From positions 254,491 through 318,490 of the forward strand of contig JAMYWO010000008.1 in NCBI GenBank assembly GCA_024220525.1: 64,000 nt of DNA. Reading direction: 5' to 3'. Of this stretch, positions 43,542 to 56,398 are shown in pieces. Source of the DNA: Cochliopodium minus (taxonomy: Eukaryota; Discosea; Himatismenida; Cochliopodiidae). The notes under the pieces were generated by a model, which was not told where the DNA came from, did not search any database, and saw only the letters and a list, made by a program, of their open reading frames with translations. Each line of letters starts with the position of its first letter. The stretch's first letter is position 1. The translations under genes and the position numbers were made by a program.

Positions 43542-46223
43542 CTATAATTTAGAAGTATAATCTCCATTATTTAAATCAATCTCTTCGTTTTGAACAAGAT
43601 TATCCAAAAGCTTCTTGAGTTCAGACTCGGTGAGATCATAACCATTAGCAAACATGCTGAGAGAGAAATGGATCTTCTGGAGATTCATCGTACCAAGATT
43701 CTTCAACATCGAAGTGATATAAGGAACAACATCAACATCACCCTCCTCTTCTTCTTGATCCTCCTCTACATCAACAAGATCATTTTGATCATCAAAGACT
43801 TGATCAGTAGAATTTTCATTAGTAAAGTTGTCATTCAAAGAATAAGTGATTTGACCATCATTCTCTTGTTTCACCAACCCTTTCCCAATCCAGTAACCTA
43901 TTTTCCTTTTAATGACGTCAGAAGGAAGACCTAAACTTTCAGAGAGTTGTTGCAAAGTGACACTGCCAGAATCAAAAGACAAAATGATGGAAGATTCGAT
44001 GGAAGGAACACTTTCGAACTTGAGCTTCTTTTCCCCAATTTCGATCTCCAAATCAGCGAACCCGACGTTATAATTCCACTCCAACTTTCTTCTTTTCTTG
44101 TGTACCATATAATGTTTGTTGTATTGTTCTACAAACTTTTGTAAAGCGGCAGAAGGTTTGAATTCATCGTATTTCTTTGATTTAGGCCAAAAGAAAGAAG
44201 AAATGATGGTAGCACTCAATGGAAATATTTCTTCCTCTTCCCCTCCTTCTTTTTCTTCTTCTTTTTCATTTTCTCCATTTTCATTTTTGTCGTTTTTCCT
44301 TTTGATTTTCTCTTTTTGAATGAGATCGTGTATGGTGTTGTTTATTCTCTTTGATTCTTCAATATCTTTGATCATAATTACACATTCATGAAGACTGGAC
44401 TCTCCAAATCTAAGCTTTAAAAGTTCTAAAGTTTCAACCTAAAAAAAATAAAATGAAAAAGAATAAGAAAATAAAACAAAAGAAAAAAAAAATCATTTAA
44501 AAAATTTATACCTCTTTTGAAACATCGAAATCAGTTATTGACAAAAGTCTTTCACTTAACATTTCTTTGTATTCCGTGATAAAAAGTTCTTTCCCACCAT
44601 AAATGTTGATGAGCATGGTGATGATATCGCTCTTGTCGTTCACCTTGGAAGAGGGAGTGGAAGAAGAATGAGGAGTGTCAAAGTTGATGGGGTCGGGCTC
44701 CCACTCATTCTTGTCGCCATTCTCCGATTCAGACAAATTGTCCACCTTTTTCAATTCAGCGAAAAGCTCACTGTTGGTGTCCGTCAAACTTTTGACGATG
44801 CACCTGATGGTATCCTTTCTATTCAACAAATATCTACGTATGGGTAAACTAGATCTGTTCAAAGTGATGCCAGACGGATCCACCAACAACAAAACTTTGA
44901 TGGTAGAGATGTATTGTGTGATGATATCAGAAGTGTTGGCACCGGGATGCAACAGCCTTTTTTTGAACACTTTTTTGAGCGATTGGGTCAAATGTTGGAA
45001 CTGATTCGTCTTCGAAAGACTCATTTTCAATTCTTTCACACTTTCTTCGCTCTGGGGATATTCCACGATGATGTCAAAAAGTTCCGAGACCCTCACGTTG
45101 ACGAAGCTCTGGTAGAAGTGAAACATCAGCTTCTTTTTCCATTCTGAGAGTTTTTCTTTGTCATCTTCTTCAGAATTGTACACCATCGTCAAAAACTTGA
45201 ACACTATTCCCTCCACCCACTCTTCTAGCTCCTCTATGAATGATCTGTCGTATTCCGACTTGCACGTCTCCTCTATTTTCATCTGTATTTTGTGGCTGAT
45301 GATTGATGTCAAAATGTCTTCTGTCAAAGAAAGAATTCCCATATCTCTAAGTTGACAACAAAATTTTATAAAACCTTCTTTGTTATATTCTAAATGGTTT
45401 TCTATTTGAAAAAATATTATCTTATTTTTCTTTAATTTTATAATAATTTGTTTTTTACTTTCTTCTTCTTCGCCTTCTTCTTGTTCTAAACTTTCACAAA
45501 ACTTGTTAAAGTTCCCCACAAAATACCAAAACAAAAGCTCTTGGAATTTAGTTTGTTGAGTGAAAATGGTATTCAACAATATCATTTCCAATTCTTTTTT
45601 CATCTTCCCTTTAAGAGAAAAAAAAGTTAGGAAAAAAATTTTTTTTAATATTTCAGCTAAAATTAATGATAAATTTGATATCTATGTTTCAATATCTTTC
45701 CAAATTCTTTTTAAATATTTTTTTTACCAGAAAATCTTGATAATTTGTCTTTTTGTATTTCTTTTTCAATCATTGTAATTTTCTCACATATAATCCTGTT
45801 TATTGATGCCATTTTCCCTATTGATTTCGTCATTTTTTTTTCTACCCATTCACAGATGTCTGTTGTATTCTCCACAAATTCTTTCTTCTTCTCATTGAAT
45901 GATTTGAAGCCCTTCCAAAAGATTGGGGAGAGTTCCCTAAGGAAATATTCCGTTATTTCTTCCTTGAAATTTTCAATGAGAGTATCTGATAATCCCTGTT
46001 TAGAAAGATAGGAAAAATTTCTTTGGAATTTATCTTGATCTTTTCCATAAAGGGTTTAATGATGTTATAAATGTTTATTTAGTATTTTATTTGTTTGTTT
46101 ATAAGGAAGATATGGTCTATATTCAAACATATATTCAAAATTCTAACCTATGAAATTATCGAATGTGGAGAATTCTTTTGATACCATCTCCCAACAATTG
46201 ATGATATCTGTTTCATTCTTCAT
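43542..46223 (-). CDS. APC2: anaphase-promoting complex subunit 2
   Basis: Four exons (46223-46148, 46039-45728, 45608-44512, 44438-43542) join in phase to 793 residues, close to the usual APC2 length. The central part is a cullin-homology region (LLHPGANTSDIITQYISTIKVLLLVDPSGITLN, RRYLLNRKDTIRCIVKSLTDTNSELFAEL, ELFITEYKEMLSERLLS, followed by LKLRFGESSLHECVIMIKDI). Then come the cullin globular segment with a winged helix (SVTLQQLSESLGLPSDVIKR) and the C-terminal APC2 winged-helix domain (VVPYITSMLKNLGTMNLQKI). APC2 pairs with the RING subunit APC11 as the catalytic core of the APC/C ubiquitin ligase in mitosis. A Glu-rich insert lies near ENEKEEEKEGGEEEE. It diverges from the tRNA-modification gene with only 104 bp between start codons. 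Confidence 0.85.
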
Positions 46224-46327
46224 TTTTTTTATTATAAAACTATAATATTTGATAAATTAAAAAAAAAGAGGGAAAATCTTAAAGGCAGGATTATCCAATT
46301 TGATTTGATCCAACACTATCAAGAAAA

Positions 46328-48519
46328 ATGAAGAAAATCTTAGCATCTGATCACAAAAATAAAATATTGATTTTGACAGGTAAGCATATCTTTAAAAAAG
46401 AAACAAATTTACTTTTGGATTTGAGCATTATAAGAACCTATAAAATAGATGATCAAACAAATATTCATTTATAAAACTATATATTTGAATAGAAAAATAA
46501 TTATAACAGATGATGTTAATCACAATATTCATTTAACAAATATATTCAATATATAGGACCAACATCTTCAGGAAAATCAAAATTGAGTGAATATATATCA
46601 AAAAAGCTTGATACCTTCATAATATCTGCAGATTCAGTCAAAATATACAAAGAAATGGAGGCAGGAAGCAATAAACAACAAATTAAAAAGGTGATAGAGG
46701 ATTCCATGCCTCATCCAATCAACTATGAAATGCACAATATCGAATGTATAAATCCAATAGTCCCAGAAAAGAATATCACAAAACATACATTTTCATTTGG
46801 TAAATTAATAAATTAATAAAATAAAAATAAATTCAGAGAAATAATTAAAAATTAAAAAATATAAATAAATTTAAAATAAAAAAAATACATTTCTTAAAGA
46901 AACAAGGCAAAAACTTGAGAAAATAACTTCTATGAACAGAATACCTTTTATAGTAGGAGGATCTCCATTGTTTATTTCACAGTTCATTCAAGGAGAAGCA
47001 AAGACTATAAAAGAGGATCTTGACCAACAAAACGAACTCATCAACCAAATGGAAAAAAATGATCAAGGTAAAAATGGAAATAAAAAAATTAAAAATTGAA
47101 ATTTAAAATAATTTCAAATTAATAAATAAAAAATAAATCAATTAAAAATCAAAATTAAATAAAAATTAAAATAAAATAGAAACAATTTAAAAAATAATCT
47201 CAAAATAATAAAATAAATAAATAATTGAAAATACAAAAAATGAAAAATACAAAAAAAATAATTGAAAATTTTAAATAACAAAAAATAAAATGAACTTTAA
47301 AAAATAAAAATAAATAAAGTTTGCAAATTAAAAAATAAATAAAAATTAAAATAAATAATTGAAAGTTTAAAATAATCTCAAAATAAAATAAATAAATAAT
47401 TGAAAATACAAAAAATAAAAAAAATACAAAAAAAATAATTGAAAATTTAAAATAATTCCAAAAAATAAAATGAACTTTAAAAAATAAAAATAAATAAAGT
47501 TTGCAAATTAAAAATTTAAAAAATTTAAAATAAAAAAATCAATAAAAATTAAATAAATAAAAAATACAAAAAAAATAGTAAGACTTGACTGTTTACAATA
47601 CATCAAAAAAAGAGATCCAATTTTCTACGAGAAAAAACTTTTCAATCACATCAACAACAAATACCGTATCGCCAGAACCAAGCTCGTTTTACAGTCTTTC
47701 AAGAACGGAGAGACATTGATGGAAATGTTCGAGTCGAACAACACCCCCCTCAATTCTCTCACTCACAATGGTGTTGAATATGATGTCCGCTCTTTTTGTA
47801 TCATGCCTTTGAGTAGAGAGGAGCATTTTAGAAATATTGATCTTAAATGTGAAAAAATGATAAATGAAGGTTGCTCTTTAAAAAAAAATCAATTTTAATT
47901 TTGTTTTAATTCTAACATTATTTTTTGTTTATTTTTTATTTTTTATTTTTTTTTTTATTTTATTATTTTTTATTGGAATTTTTTCTTTTATTTTTATTTT
48001 TTGAAAAAATTGTTTTTTAAATTTTTCATTTTAATATTAATTAAATAAGGATTACTGTCTGAATGTTTTTCTCTTCTCAAACAAGGACTAAACGAAAACA
48101 ACCACTCTGCAAAATGCCTGGGTTACAAAGAATCTATACAGTTCCTGAGAGAACAAACCTTCACACCCCACAAGTTTGTCAAGTATCTCTCTGATTTCCA
48201 AACCAACTCAAGAAAAGTGGCACGCTTCCAAGTGTCACAACTTAAAAAACAAAATTACCATTATTGGTTAAATTTAAACTTAAATCCCGATTATGATTCT
48301 CTTTCTGATCATGTCATTAATTTATTTTTAAAAGAAAAAAATGAGTTCGAGGAGCTGAAGGGAAGGAATGAGAAACTTTCTTCTTTGAAAATCCACGAGA
48401 ACATCACTTATATGTCCAAAATCGAGATTTTCAGGAGGAAAGAAAATTTACAGAAAGTTTTGGACATGTGTAAAGGATTGGTGTCAAATCAATTAAAGAA
48501 AAAAAATAATATTTATTGA
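46328..48519 (+). CDS. tRNA dimethylallyltransferase (MiaA/Mod5 family)
   Basis: Five exons (46328-46379, 46557-46799, 46900-47067, 47579-47869, 48050-48519) join in phase to 407 residues. Motifs: the P-loop ILTGPTSSGKSKLSEYI, interrupted by intron 1; FIISADSVKIYKEMEAGSNK; RIPFIVGGSPLFISQFIQGE; and the tRNA-binding end CLGYKESIQFLREQ and RKVARFQVSQLKKQNYHYW. The enzyme adds an isopentenyl group to A37 of tRNAs that read codons starting with U, in cytosol and/or mitochondria. No zinc-finger tail is present. Intron 3 (511 bases) is A-rich and contains a tandem duplication. Confidence 0.88.
47193..47520. repeat. intronic tandem duplication (period about 180-190 bp)
   Basis: Two copies of a segment containing AATAATCTCAAAATA, ATAATTGAAAATACAAAAAA, TAAAATGAACTTTAAAAAA and AATAAAGTTTGCAAATTA lie head to tail in intron 3 of the tRNA dimethylallyltransferase gene, differing by a few bases and short indels. 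Confidence 0.8.
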
Positions 48520-48591
48520 TTAATTGATTAAAAAAAAATTTTTTTGAAATTCTTCGAGGAAAAAATTGTATTTTTCTTTTAATTTTTTTTT

Positions 48592-50712
48592 TTAACAACA
48601 ACAGCCTCTCTTTTTCTTTTTTGGTTTAGATATCAAAGAAGTGGTTTCATTTGTGCGCGAAGAAGAAGAAGGTTTGTTGGCATCATAAGAATTGGAAGTA
48701 GTGGATTGAGAAGATGGTGTCGAGTCTATTCCAACAGAAACAGCAGAGGAGTTGGGAACGGAACTACGAAGAGAAAAGGAAGTAGAGTTCCTAAGAGATA
48801 TGGAGCTCCTCACTGATTTTCTTTTAACATTTTTTGTCTCCAACAAAACATCTTCTTCATTGTAATTTTCTTCTTCCTCCTCTTCTTCCTCTTCCTCCTC
48901 TCCTTCTTCTTGTGTTTCTTGTCCTCCTTCTAATTTTTGCTGTTCTTCTAGCTTTATGTTTTCCAATTTGTATCTCGGTGTATCAAAAATAATGGAAATG
49001 CTCTCCAACTCTTCAACTTCCTTTTTAAGTTTACTTTCTTTGTCCCACTTTTAATTATAAAATAAAAAAAAATTTAAAAAAATGAAACAAAAAAATAAAA
49101 AATAAAAACAAAATGAAAAAAAAAAATAATTAAAAAAAATAAATCAAAAAAAAAAGTAATTTTACAGGAAAAATTCCATTAGTAGACAAAATATTATCAG
49201 AATGAGCCAATTTGTTAATATCTTCAAGAGATTCTCTCAAATTGGAAACGACATTGAGCTTTATTTCAAACTGAGAGACATTCTCGTCTCTTTTCAAAGT
49301 TTTGTACTTTTCAAGCTCTATCTTGTTTTTTAACTGCATAAGTTTTTTGCTGGTTGATTTTACGCTCTTTTTTAGTTCTGTTGAAATTTTTTTTATTTCG
49401 CTGGATTTTTCAGTTTTAAACTCTTTCAATGTTTGATACAAATCAGTTATCATCTAGCAAAAAAAAAAAATAATAATAAAAATAAAAATAAAAAAAATAA
49501 AATAAAATAAAAAAAAAATAAAATAAATAAAAAAAAAAAATAAAAAATAAAATAAAAATAAAATAAAATGAATAAATCAAAAAAAAAAATATTTATTTAT
49601 TTTAAATTCACCTTTCTTAGCTTATTAATTTTCATTTCTATTTCAACCAATTTGGATTGAAATTTGTCAGTGTCTTTCTTTTTTGGAGCCTTTATCTTAG
49701 GTTTTTTTTCTTTTTTTTTTTTGTTGTCATTCTTCTCCAAATCCGAACTCTCAGGAGCCTTAAAAATTTGGTTTGTCCATTCCAAATTTTTACTGAAATT
49801 CACTAATTAGAATAAAAAATAAAAATAAAAAAATAAAAAATAAAAAATAAAAAATAAAAAATAAAAAACAAAAAAACAAAAAAACAAAAAACCAAAAAAC
49901 AAAAAACAAAAAAACAAAAAATAAAAAAATAAAAAATAAAAAAAAAAAAATAAAAAAAAATTTTTTTTACTCTTGTCTTCACTTCCAAAATTTTTCTCAG
50001 AATTGGTATAAGTTATTGGGTATAAAAGATCGTGTACTTTGTTTTCTAGTTGCCCTCCCTTTGAGAAATAGTTGTTGTTGTATGTTTTGTCATCTTCGTT
50101 GAGGTATGTCCACTCCAAAATTCTCGAACATATCGTTCTTTTTTCTTCACTTTTTGCTTTTGAAAATTTTTCATATTTTTTATCTAATGTTTTTCTTTCA
50201 GAGAAAGTATTAAATAATTAATATATTTAAGAAAAATAAATTTTTTTTTTTTATAATGAATATATATGAGGGATCCATTATTGATTATTTTACATCATTG
50301 TATCGAATAATGCATTCCCTATCTTTTCACTACTTTCTTTCTCAAATATCTCTTTCTGTTCCTCAAAATTCTTATTTTTATCCTCGATATTCTCCTTATA
50401 CTTTCCATTGAATGCAATATAGTTAGCACAGTCCATATAATATTTGACTGATATATCTTCTTTTTTATATTTGAACATTTCCAAGGGTATATCATATTTT
50501 ATTTTACTTGGATTCTGTTGATTTATTTTGGTAACATCTTTATGCACTGATTTATACTCCTCATATTTCATAACTTGAAAGCATACCAGAAATAATTCTC
50601 TCAGGCTTGTTTCCTCTGTGATATTATTCGATGATTTCATCATATCTATCACATTCTTCAATGTTATCAATGATATAAGAAATGGTTCCTTATAAAAGGA
50701 GATATAAGACAT
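48592..50712 (-). CDS. coiled-coil protein with C-terminal KKKKRGCCC lipidation-like tail
   Basis: Five exons (50712-50294, 50194-49971, 49802-49612, 49453-49166, 49047-48592) join in phase to 525 residues. The N-terminal ~240 residues are helical and probably globular. The middle holds a Lys-rich stretch and a long coiled coil (QSKLVEIEMKINKLRK through SFKTEK-type heptads). A Glu-run (EEGEEEEEEEEEEENYNEED) and a Ser/Thr-rich region follow. The protein ends in a polybasic block and three cysteines, a pattern of palmitoylated or geranylgeranylated membrane anchors such as Rab tails, though CCC is not a classical CaaX. No family is recognised. It is convergent with the tRNA-modification gene (72 bp). 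Confidence 0.7.
49804..49960. repeat. AAAAAT / AAAAAC array in a minus-strand intron
   Basis: Simple array of AAAAAT units switching to AAAAAC in the centre. It occupies intron 2 of the CCC-tail gene. The neighbouring intron at 49480-49570 is a second AAAAT-rich array. Confidence 0.75.
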
Positions 50713-50975
50713 TTTTTTTTTAAATTTTAATTTTTTATTTTTCAATTAAATATCCAGTTTTCCATATTTTGAAAGAAATGGTTACCATCTGATTTAAAAG
50801 AAGTTATTACCTTTTTAATGAAGCTTTTACAATTTTTACTTTATAAATAACAATTTGATTGAAATAGTTTCAAAATTTCAATTTTACAAAGATAATTCTG
50901 AGAAGTTTTTAATTTTCATTTCTTTCTTTTCAAAAATTGTGAATTATTTTCAAAAAATAAAAAAAAAGGAAAAGA

Positions 50976-53900
50976 ATGATATCAATAGAAAAATTATCAA
51001 TTCAAGGAATAAGAAGTTTCGATCCAAGAAAAGGATCAACAATAGATTTTTACAAACCATTAACTATAATTGTTGGACATAATGGTAATATATCAAATAG
51101 AAATCAAAAAATATCTTTATATTCAAGAAATTCATCGAATAATCAAATTAATTGCTTTCATTAATGATATAATATAGGTGCTGGAAAAACTGTAAAAAAA
51201 AAATAAAATAAAATTGATAATTAAAAGATATAAAATAACCTAATCACTACATAATAGACAATTATAGAATGCTTATTGTATGCAGCAACAGGAGAAAAAC
51301 CACCAAATTCCTCTCAATCTTTTGTACACGATCCTAAAATAGCAGGAGAGACAAAAGTTAAAGGACAAGTGAAAATGGTGTTCAAAACATTGAAAAATCA
51401 ACCATTTATCGTCACAAGATCTTTGGAATTGTCCCAAAAAGCAAATAAACAAACAATCAAAACATTGGATTCTTCCATCCAGACCTATGATAAGAATAAC
51501 AATCCTATCTCCCAAAGCTATAAATGTGCAGACATAGATAAACAGATTCCTGAGCTTATGGGAGTGAGCAAAGCAATTTTGGAAAGTGTTATCTTCTGCC
51601 ATCAAGAAGAATCAACTTGGGTAAATAATAAATTAAATCAATCCAAATCGATTATTAATAACATATCCAATCATATAATTTTTCATTTTAAATATTTTTA
51701 CCCTTTAAAGCCTCTTGGTGATCCAAAAACTTTGAAAAAAAAATTTGATGATATCTTTGCAAGCACAAGATATACCAAAGCTCTTGAAGTGTTGCGTAAA
51801 CAAAAAAAAGAGTACAACACATCTATAAAGATGCAGAAATTGCAACTGGAAGTAATTCAAAAAGACAAAGAACAAGTTTTAGGAGTAAGAAACAACTAAA
51901 TTTTTAATTTCTTACTTTTTAATACATTTTTTTATTAATTTATTTATTAAATATTTTTAGTTGGTACAAGAACTGAAAGATATTAAATCACAAATGGACA
52001 GAATGTCCAACGCTTTTAACAGCTCTGTCACTGAATTTGAAAACTTGGAAAAGGAACACAAAGAAGTGGATGATATATTAAAGAAAAACCAGAACAACAT
52101 CATTCAACTTAGCAAATTCCAAGAAATATACAAGGAAAGAAAGTTGGAGTGTGAAAAGATAAAGAAAAATTTGAAAGAGTTGTTGTCAGAGTCCGATGAG
52201 GAACTTTTTGAGTTGGCTAATAACTTTGAATCCGAATTGTCCGAACTTAAAAATGAACTTGAAGAATCCAATGTGAGTAAGAAGAAGAATGAAAAGACGA
52301 GAGATCAGCTTAACGAAAAAATCAAATTGGAAATCAAAAAGTCTAGTGACTTGGGTTCAAAGGTCAAGGACTACAAGAAAAAAATTGAAGAATTCAATGA
52401 GAAACTAAAGAAATTCAACCAAGATTTTAAATTAAATTATGAATTAGATGATGAAATATCCGAAGAAAAAGTAAAAAAAAATTAATGATAAATTCATTTT
52501 TAATTCTCATCCCTTTTATTTATTTTTTAGGTAAAGCAATTGCTCTCAGATGCCAATAAGATCAAAGAAGCTTTACAAAACAAACTTGATGAACTTACAA
52601 CCAAGTTCAACAAAACAATCAATGATATCGACTCAAAAAATGAAAAAATGACACAAACCATCTCTGATTATCAGTCTGACATCAAACAAAAGAAAGCTAC
52701 AATTCAAAAGAACACCAAGTTGATTCAAGAGAAAAACAAAGTGATAAAGGAAACCCAAAACATCTCAAGCAAAGTAACTTCAATAGAAGAAGAGCATCAA
52801 AAAATCAAGAAAAATATCGAAAATCTGACTAACAACTTTGACGAGACTTCATTGCAAAAGAAACTCCTGGCAGAAAAGAAGAACAAGACAGAAGCTGAAG
52901 AAGAGTTGAACAAGATCAACAAATCCATCCAACTATACAATTCCCAAATCGAACAAAGAACTAAACACCAGATCAATGTAAAGAGCTTTGAAGAAAAGAA
53001 AAAGCAGTACCAACAATCTTACAATGACTATACAAAGTTGCTCGAAAAGTCTTCTTTCAAAGAGAAAGATTCTTTCGAACTTGAGGAAGACAAAGATCCT
53101 AAAACCCTTTTCGATCGTTTACAGAAACTTAAGAACGAAAAGACTAAAGAGTTGAACTTGTGTAGAAAAGAAGTTCAAAATGGACAGACAAACTTCTCCA
53201 TAGAGAAAAAGGAGTTCCAAAATCTCAAAAAAAAACTCGAGCAAAGCGAAAACAGACACTCTGAGTTGAAGGAAAAGTTGTCCGAATACATCGGCGAAAC
53301 CGAGAAAAGATCCATCCCTGATCTCATCGAGCAATCCAACAAACAACTTGTCAAAGTAAGAAGCGAAATAGCTGTTTTGAAATCATCCAAAGCACTTTAC
53401 ACCCAGTTCATTGAGCTGTCCAAAAAGAATTCGGAGTGTCCTTTGTGCTTCAAATCTCTTGAAAAGGAACATAAACACAAGGAGGGAAAAGAGTTGAATA
53501 CTGTTGATTCTTTGGTGGAGAACTTGGAAGACAAAATGAAGAAGAATCCGGAGCACCTCGAAAAACAAACCAAAATCGAGAATGAAATCAAGTATGCTTA
53601 TGAGAAACTCGTCAGTTTGAGACCTGACCACGATGAGATGAAAAAGATCATAGAGATAGAGTTGCCCAAGTTGGAAAAGGAAATGAAGAGCTCCCAAGAA
53701 AAAATCGTGTCTGCAGAAAAGTTGTACAACAACTCTGTTTCCAAGCAAAAAACCCTTGAAGAAGAAAACGAGAGCATCAACAGTTTGGTCGACAATGTGA
53801 AGAATCTCACCAACTTTTTCAACCAATACCAAGATTCCCAAAAGAAAATGCAACTCACTCAAAAGAACTTGAAAGACAATGATCTTGACATCGAGACACT

Positions 53901-56275
53901 TAACCAGCAGTTTTCTGACACCCAATCTTCTATCAACAAACTTAATAAAGAGATCGATCAGATAAGTAAGAACATTGAGACCAAAAAGAACGAGATTTAC
54001 ACTTTGCAAAAAAAGTTGCAGGACTTGTCCAACAAGCTCTTGGAGGCCAAGAACGCAGAGGGAAGCATCACCAATCTCCTCAAAGAAATCGACTCTTTGA
54101 CAGAAGAAAACAAGGTTCGCCCCTACAAAAAAAAATACGTTTTTTTTTTTTCATTTTTTATTTTATTAATATTTTTTTTCCAATTTATTTTTCATCATTT
54201 GATATTAATAATTTAACTTTTTTTTTTCCAATTATTTTTTAAAAAATAAATTTCCTTGATTAACAATTCGTTTTTATCCGTTTTGACTCATTTTGATTCA
54301 TTTTAATTGTTTTAAATTCATTTTAATTGATTTATTTTAATTTAAGGTTTGTACTTCTCAAATCGAAAAATCTGAAGAAAGTCTCACAAAAGCCAACCAA
54401 GACAGAGACAAGTTAAAATCAGAAAAGGAAAAGTACAAAGAGAACGGAGAGATCAAAATCTCCAAGAACAGAAGCAGATGCGAAAAGTTCAAGGAGGCTT
54501 TAAAATCTGTTTCTTCTCAATCTATTTTCACTTACCAAAATGATCTTCTTGATCTCGAGAAAAAACTCATAGAAACAGAAAAGAATCAAAATCAAGACAA
54601 TTCCCAACTTGAAATTTTGAAGAATAAAATCAATGAAGATTCTATCAAAGTATAAAAAAAAACAATTATTTTAAATTTTTTAATTTAAATTTTTTAAATT
54701 TGATTATATTTTCTTTTTTATTATTCATTATTTTTCATTATTTTTCATTATTAAATTTTTCATTTTTTTTATTTTTTATTTTTATTTTTATTTATTTATA
54801 ATTATTTTTCATTTTTTATTTGATTTATATTTTTCATTATTTTATTGAAATCTGATAATGTTACTTTTTTATTTGATTTATATTTTTTTTTTATTTTTTA
54901 CGTTTTTCATTATTTTTTAAATTATATTTTTGAATTTATTTTTATATTTCGTTAAAGATTGAAAACATCAATAAAAAATGGCGCGAACGTGGAGACAAAA
55001 AGCTTGCAGTGGACGAAAACGTGGTCTACAGGAAAAAGCTCCTCCAAACCAAAGAAGACGAGAAAAAAATCTCCGAACTAAAAAACAAGACAGGCGATTT
55101 TGACATCGACGAGTTGACAGACAAAAAAAAAAAACTTTTCGATCAAATGGACAAAATAAAAACCCGCAAAGATCATCTTAATGGTGCCAAGTTGCAGTTG
55201 GAATCTAGTTTGTCTAAGAAGAAGAAGGAGATCAAGAGCCGTGATCTCAATAAGATTTTTGAGAGTCACAAGAAGCAGATGATACAGTTGAAGATTACTG
55301 AGCTTGCAGTCAATGATATCAGTCAATATTCTAAAGGTAAAATAAAAATAATATTAAAAAATGAAAATAAAATTAAAAAATTAAAAAAAAAAAAAATTAA
55401 AAAAAAATATTGATGAAAAAATCTTAATTTAAAAACAGAACATTTTTCAGAAATTAAATTAATTAAAAAATAAAAAAAAAAATTTGTTTTCCACTTTAGC
55501 TCTTGACAAAGCACTCATGACTTATCACAAGATAAAAATGGAAGAGATAAACAAAATAATCAAGGAGTATTGGCAACAGACCTACAAGGGGAACGACATC
55601 GACACCATAGAGATCAGAAGTGACTGCGAAAGTGGAAGAAGCAACACTTTCCAATACAAAGTCATCATGATCAAAGGAGAAGTAGAATTAGAAATGAGAG
55701 GAAGGGTAATTAATTTTTTCATTTTTTTTTTATTTTTTTATTTCATTTTTTTTTATTTTTAAATTAAAATTTTTATTTTTAATTTTTTAATTTTTTAATT
55801 TTTTATTTTTCCTGGAATAGTGCAGTGCTGGTCAAAAGATGTTGGCTTCTATTATCATCAGGCTTGCCATTTCTGAGGCCTTCTGCATCAACTGTGGTAT
55901 CTTGGCTTTGGACGAACCCACCACCAACTTGGACAGAGATAACATCGAAAGTTTATCGAAAGCAGTTAGTTCGTAAGAAAAAAATAATAAAAAAAAATTT
56001 TGTTAAATTAATCTTTTAAAAAAAAAATTATTTTTTTGTTAATTTATTTTTTATTTTAATTTTATTTTATTTTAATAAATTTTGATTTAATTTTAAAAAG
56101 TATTATTGAGACGAGAAGAAAACAAAGAAACTTTCAGTTGATTGTTATTACTCATGATGAAGAGTTTGTTAGTGCTTTGGGCAAGTCTGAGTATGCCGAA
56201 TCTTTTTTCATGGTCTCCAAAGATGGAAATAACTTTAGCAAAATTGAAAAGAAAGATATTTCAGATTTGGAATGA
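50976..56275 (+). CDS. RAD50: DNA double-strand break repair ATPase Rad50
   Basis: Eleven exons (50976-51084, 51178-51191, 51258-51620, 51711-51884, 51961-52470, 52531-54114, 54347-54649, 54958-55336, 55500-55705, 55821-55972, 56101-56275) join in phase to 1322 residues, the normal Rad50 size. Motifs in order: [15 protein letters not shown]; Walker A GHNGAGKT, mostly on a 14-nt exon; the Q-loop FCHQEESTW; a coiled-coil arm; the zinc hook [10 protein letters not shown]; the returning coiled coil; the ABC signature [16 protein letters not shown]; Walker [13 protein letters not shown]; and the H-loop [10 protein letters not shown]. Rad50 forms the Mre11-Rad50 complex that tethers and processes broken DNA ends. 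All ATPase and hook residues are intact. Confidence 0.95.
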
Positions 56276-56398
56276 ACCAAATTAAAAAAAAAAGAAATTA
56301 ATTAAACCAATAGAAAAAAAAAATTAAATTGAAAACTGTGTTAAAAATTAAAATTTAAATTTAATTTATTTTTTTTATAATAATTTTTTTAAACTTTT

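Noticed and set aside
49804-49960. AAAAAT/AAAAAC array as a CRISPR-like or regulatory repeat
   Set aside because: It is a simple microsatellite inside an intron, with no unique spacers.
53383-54009. 208-codon minus-strand frame opposite RAD50
   Set aside because: It is antisense to the coiled-coil arm of Rad50, is rich in Leu/Phe as expected from the complement of Lys/Glu codons, and has no splice context.
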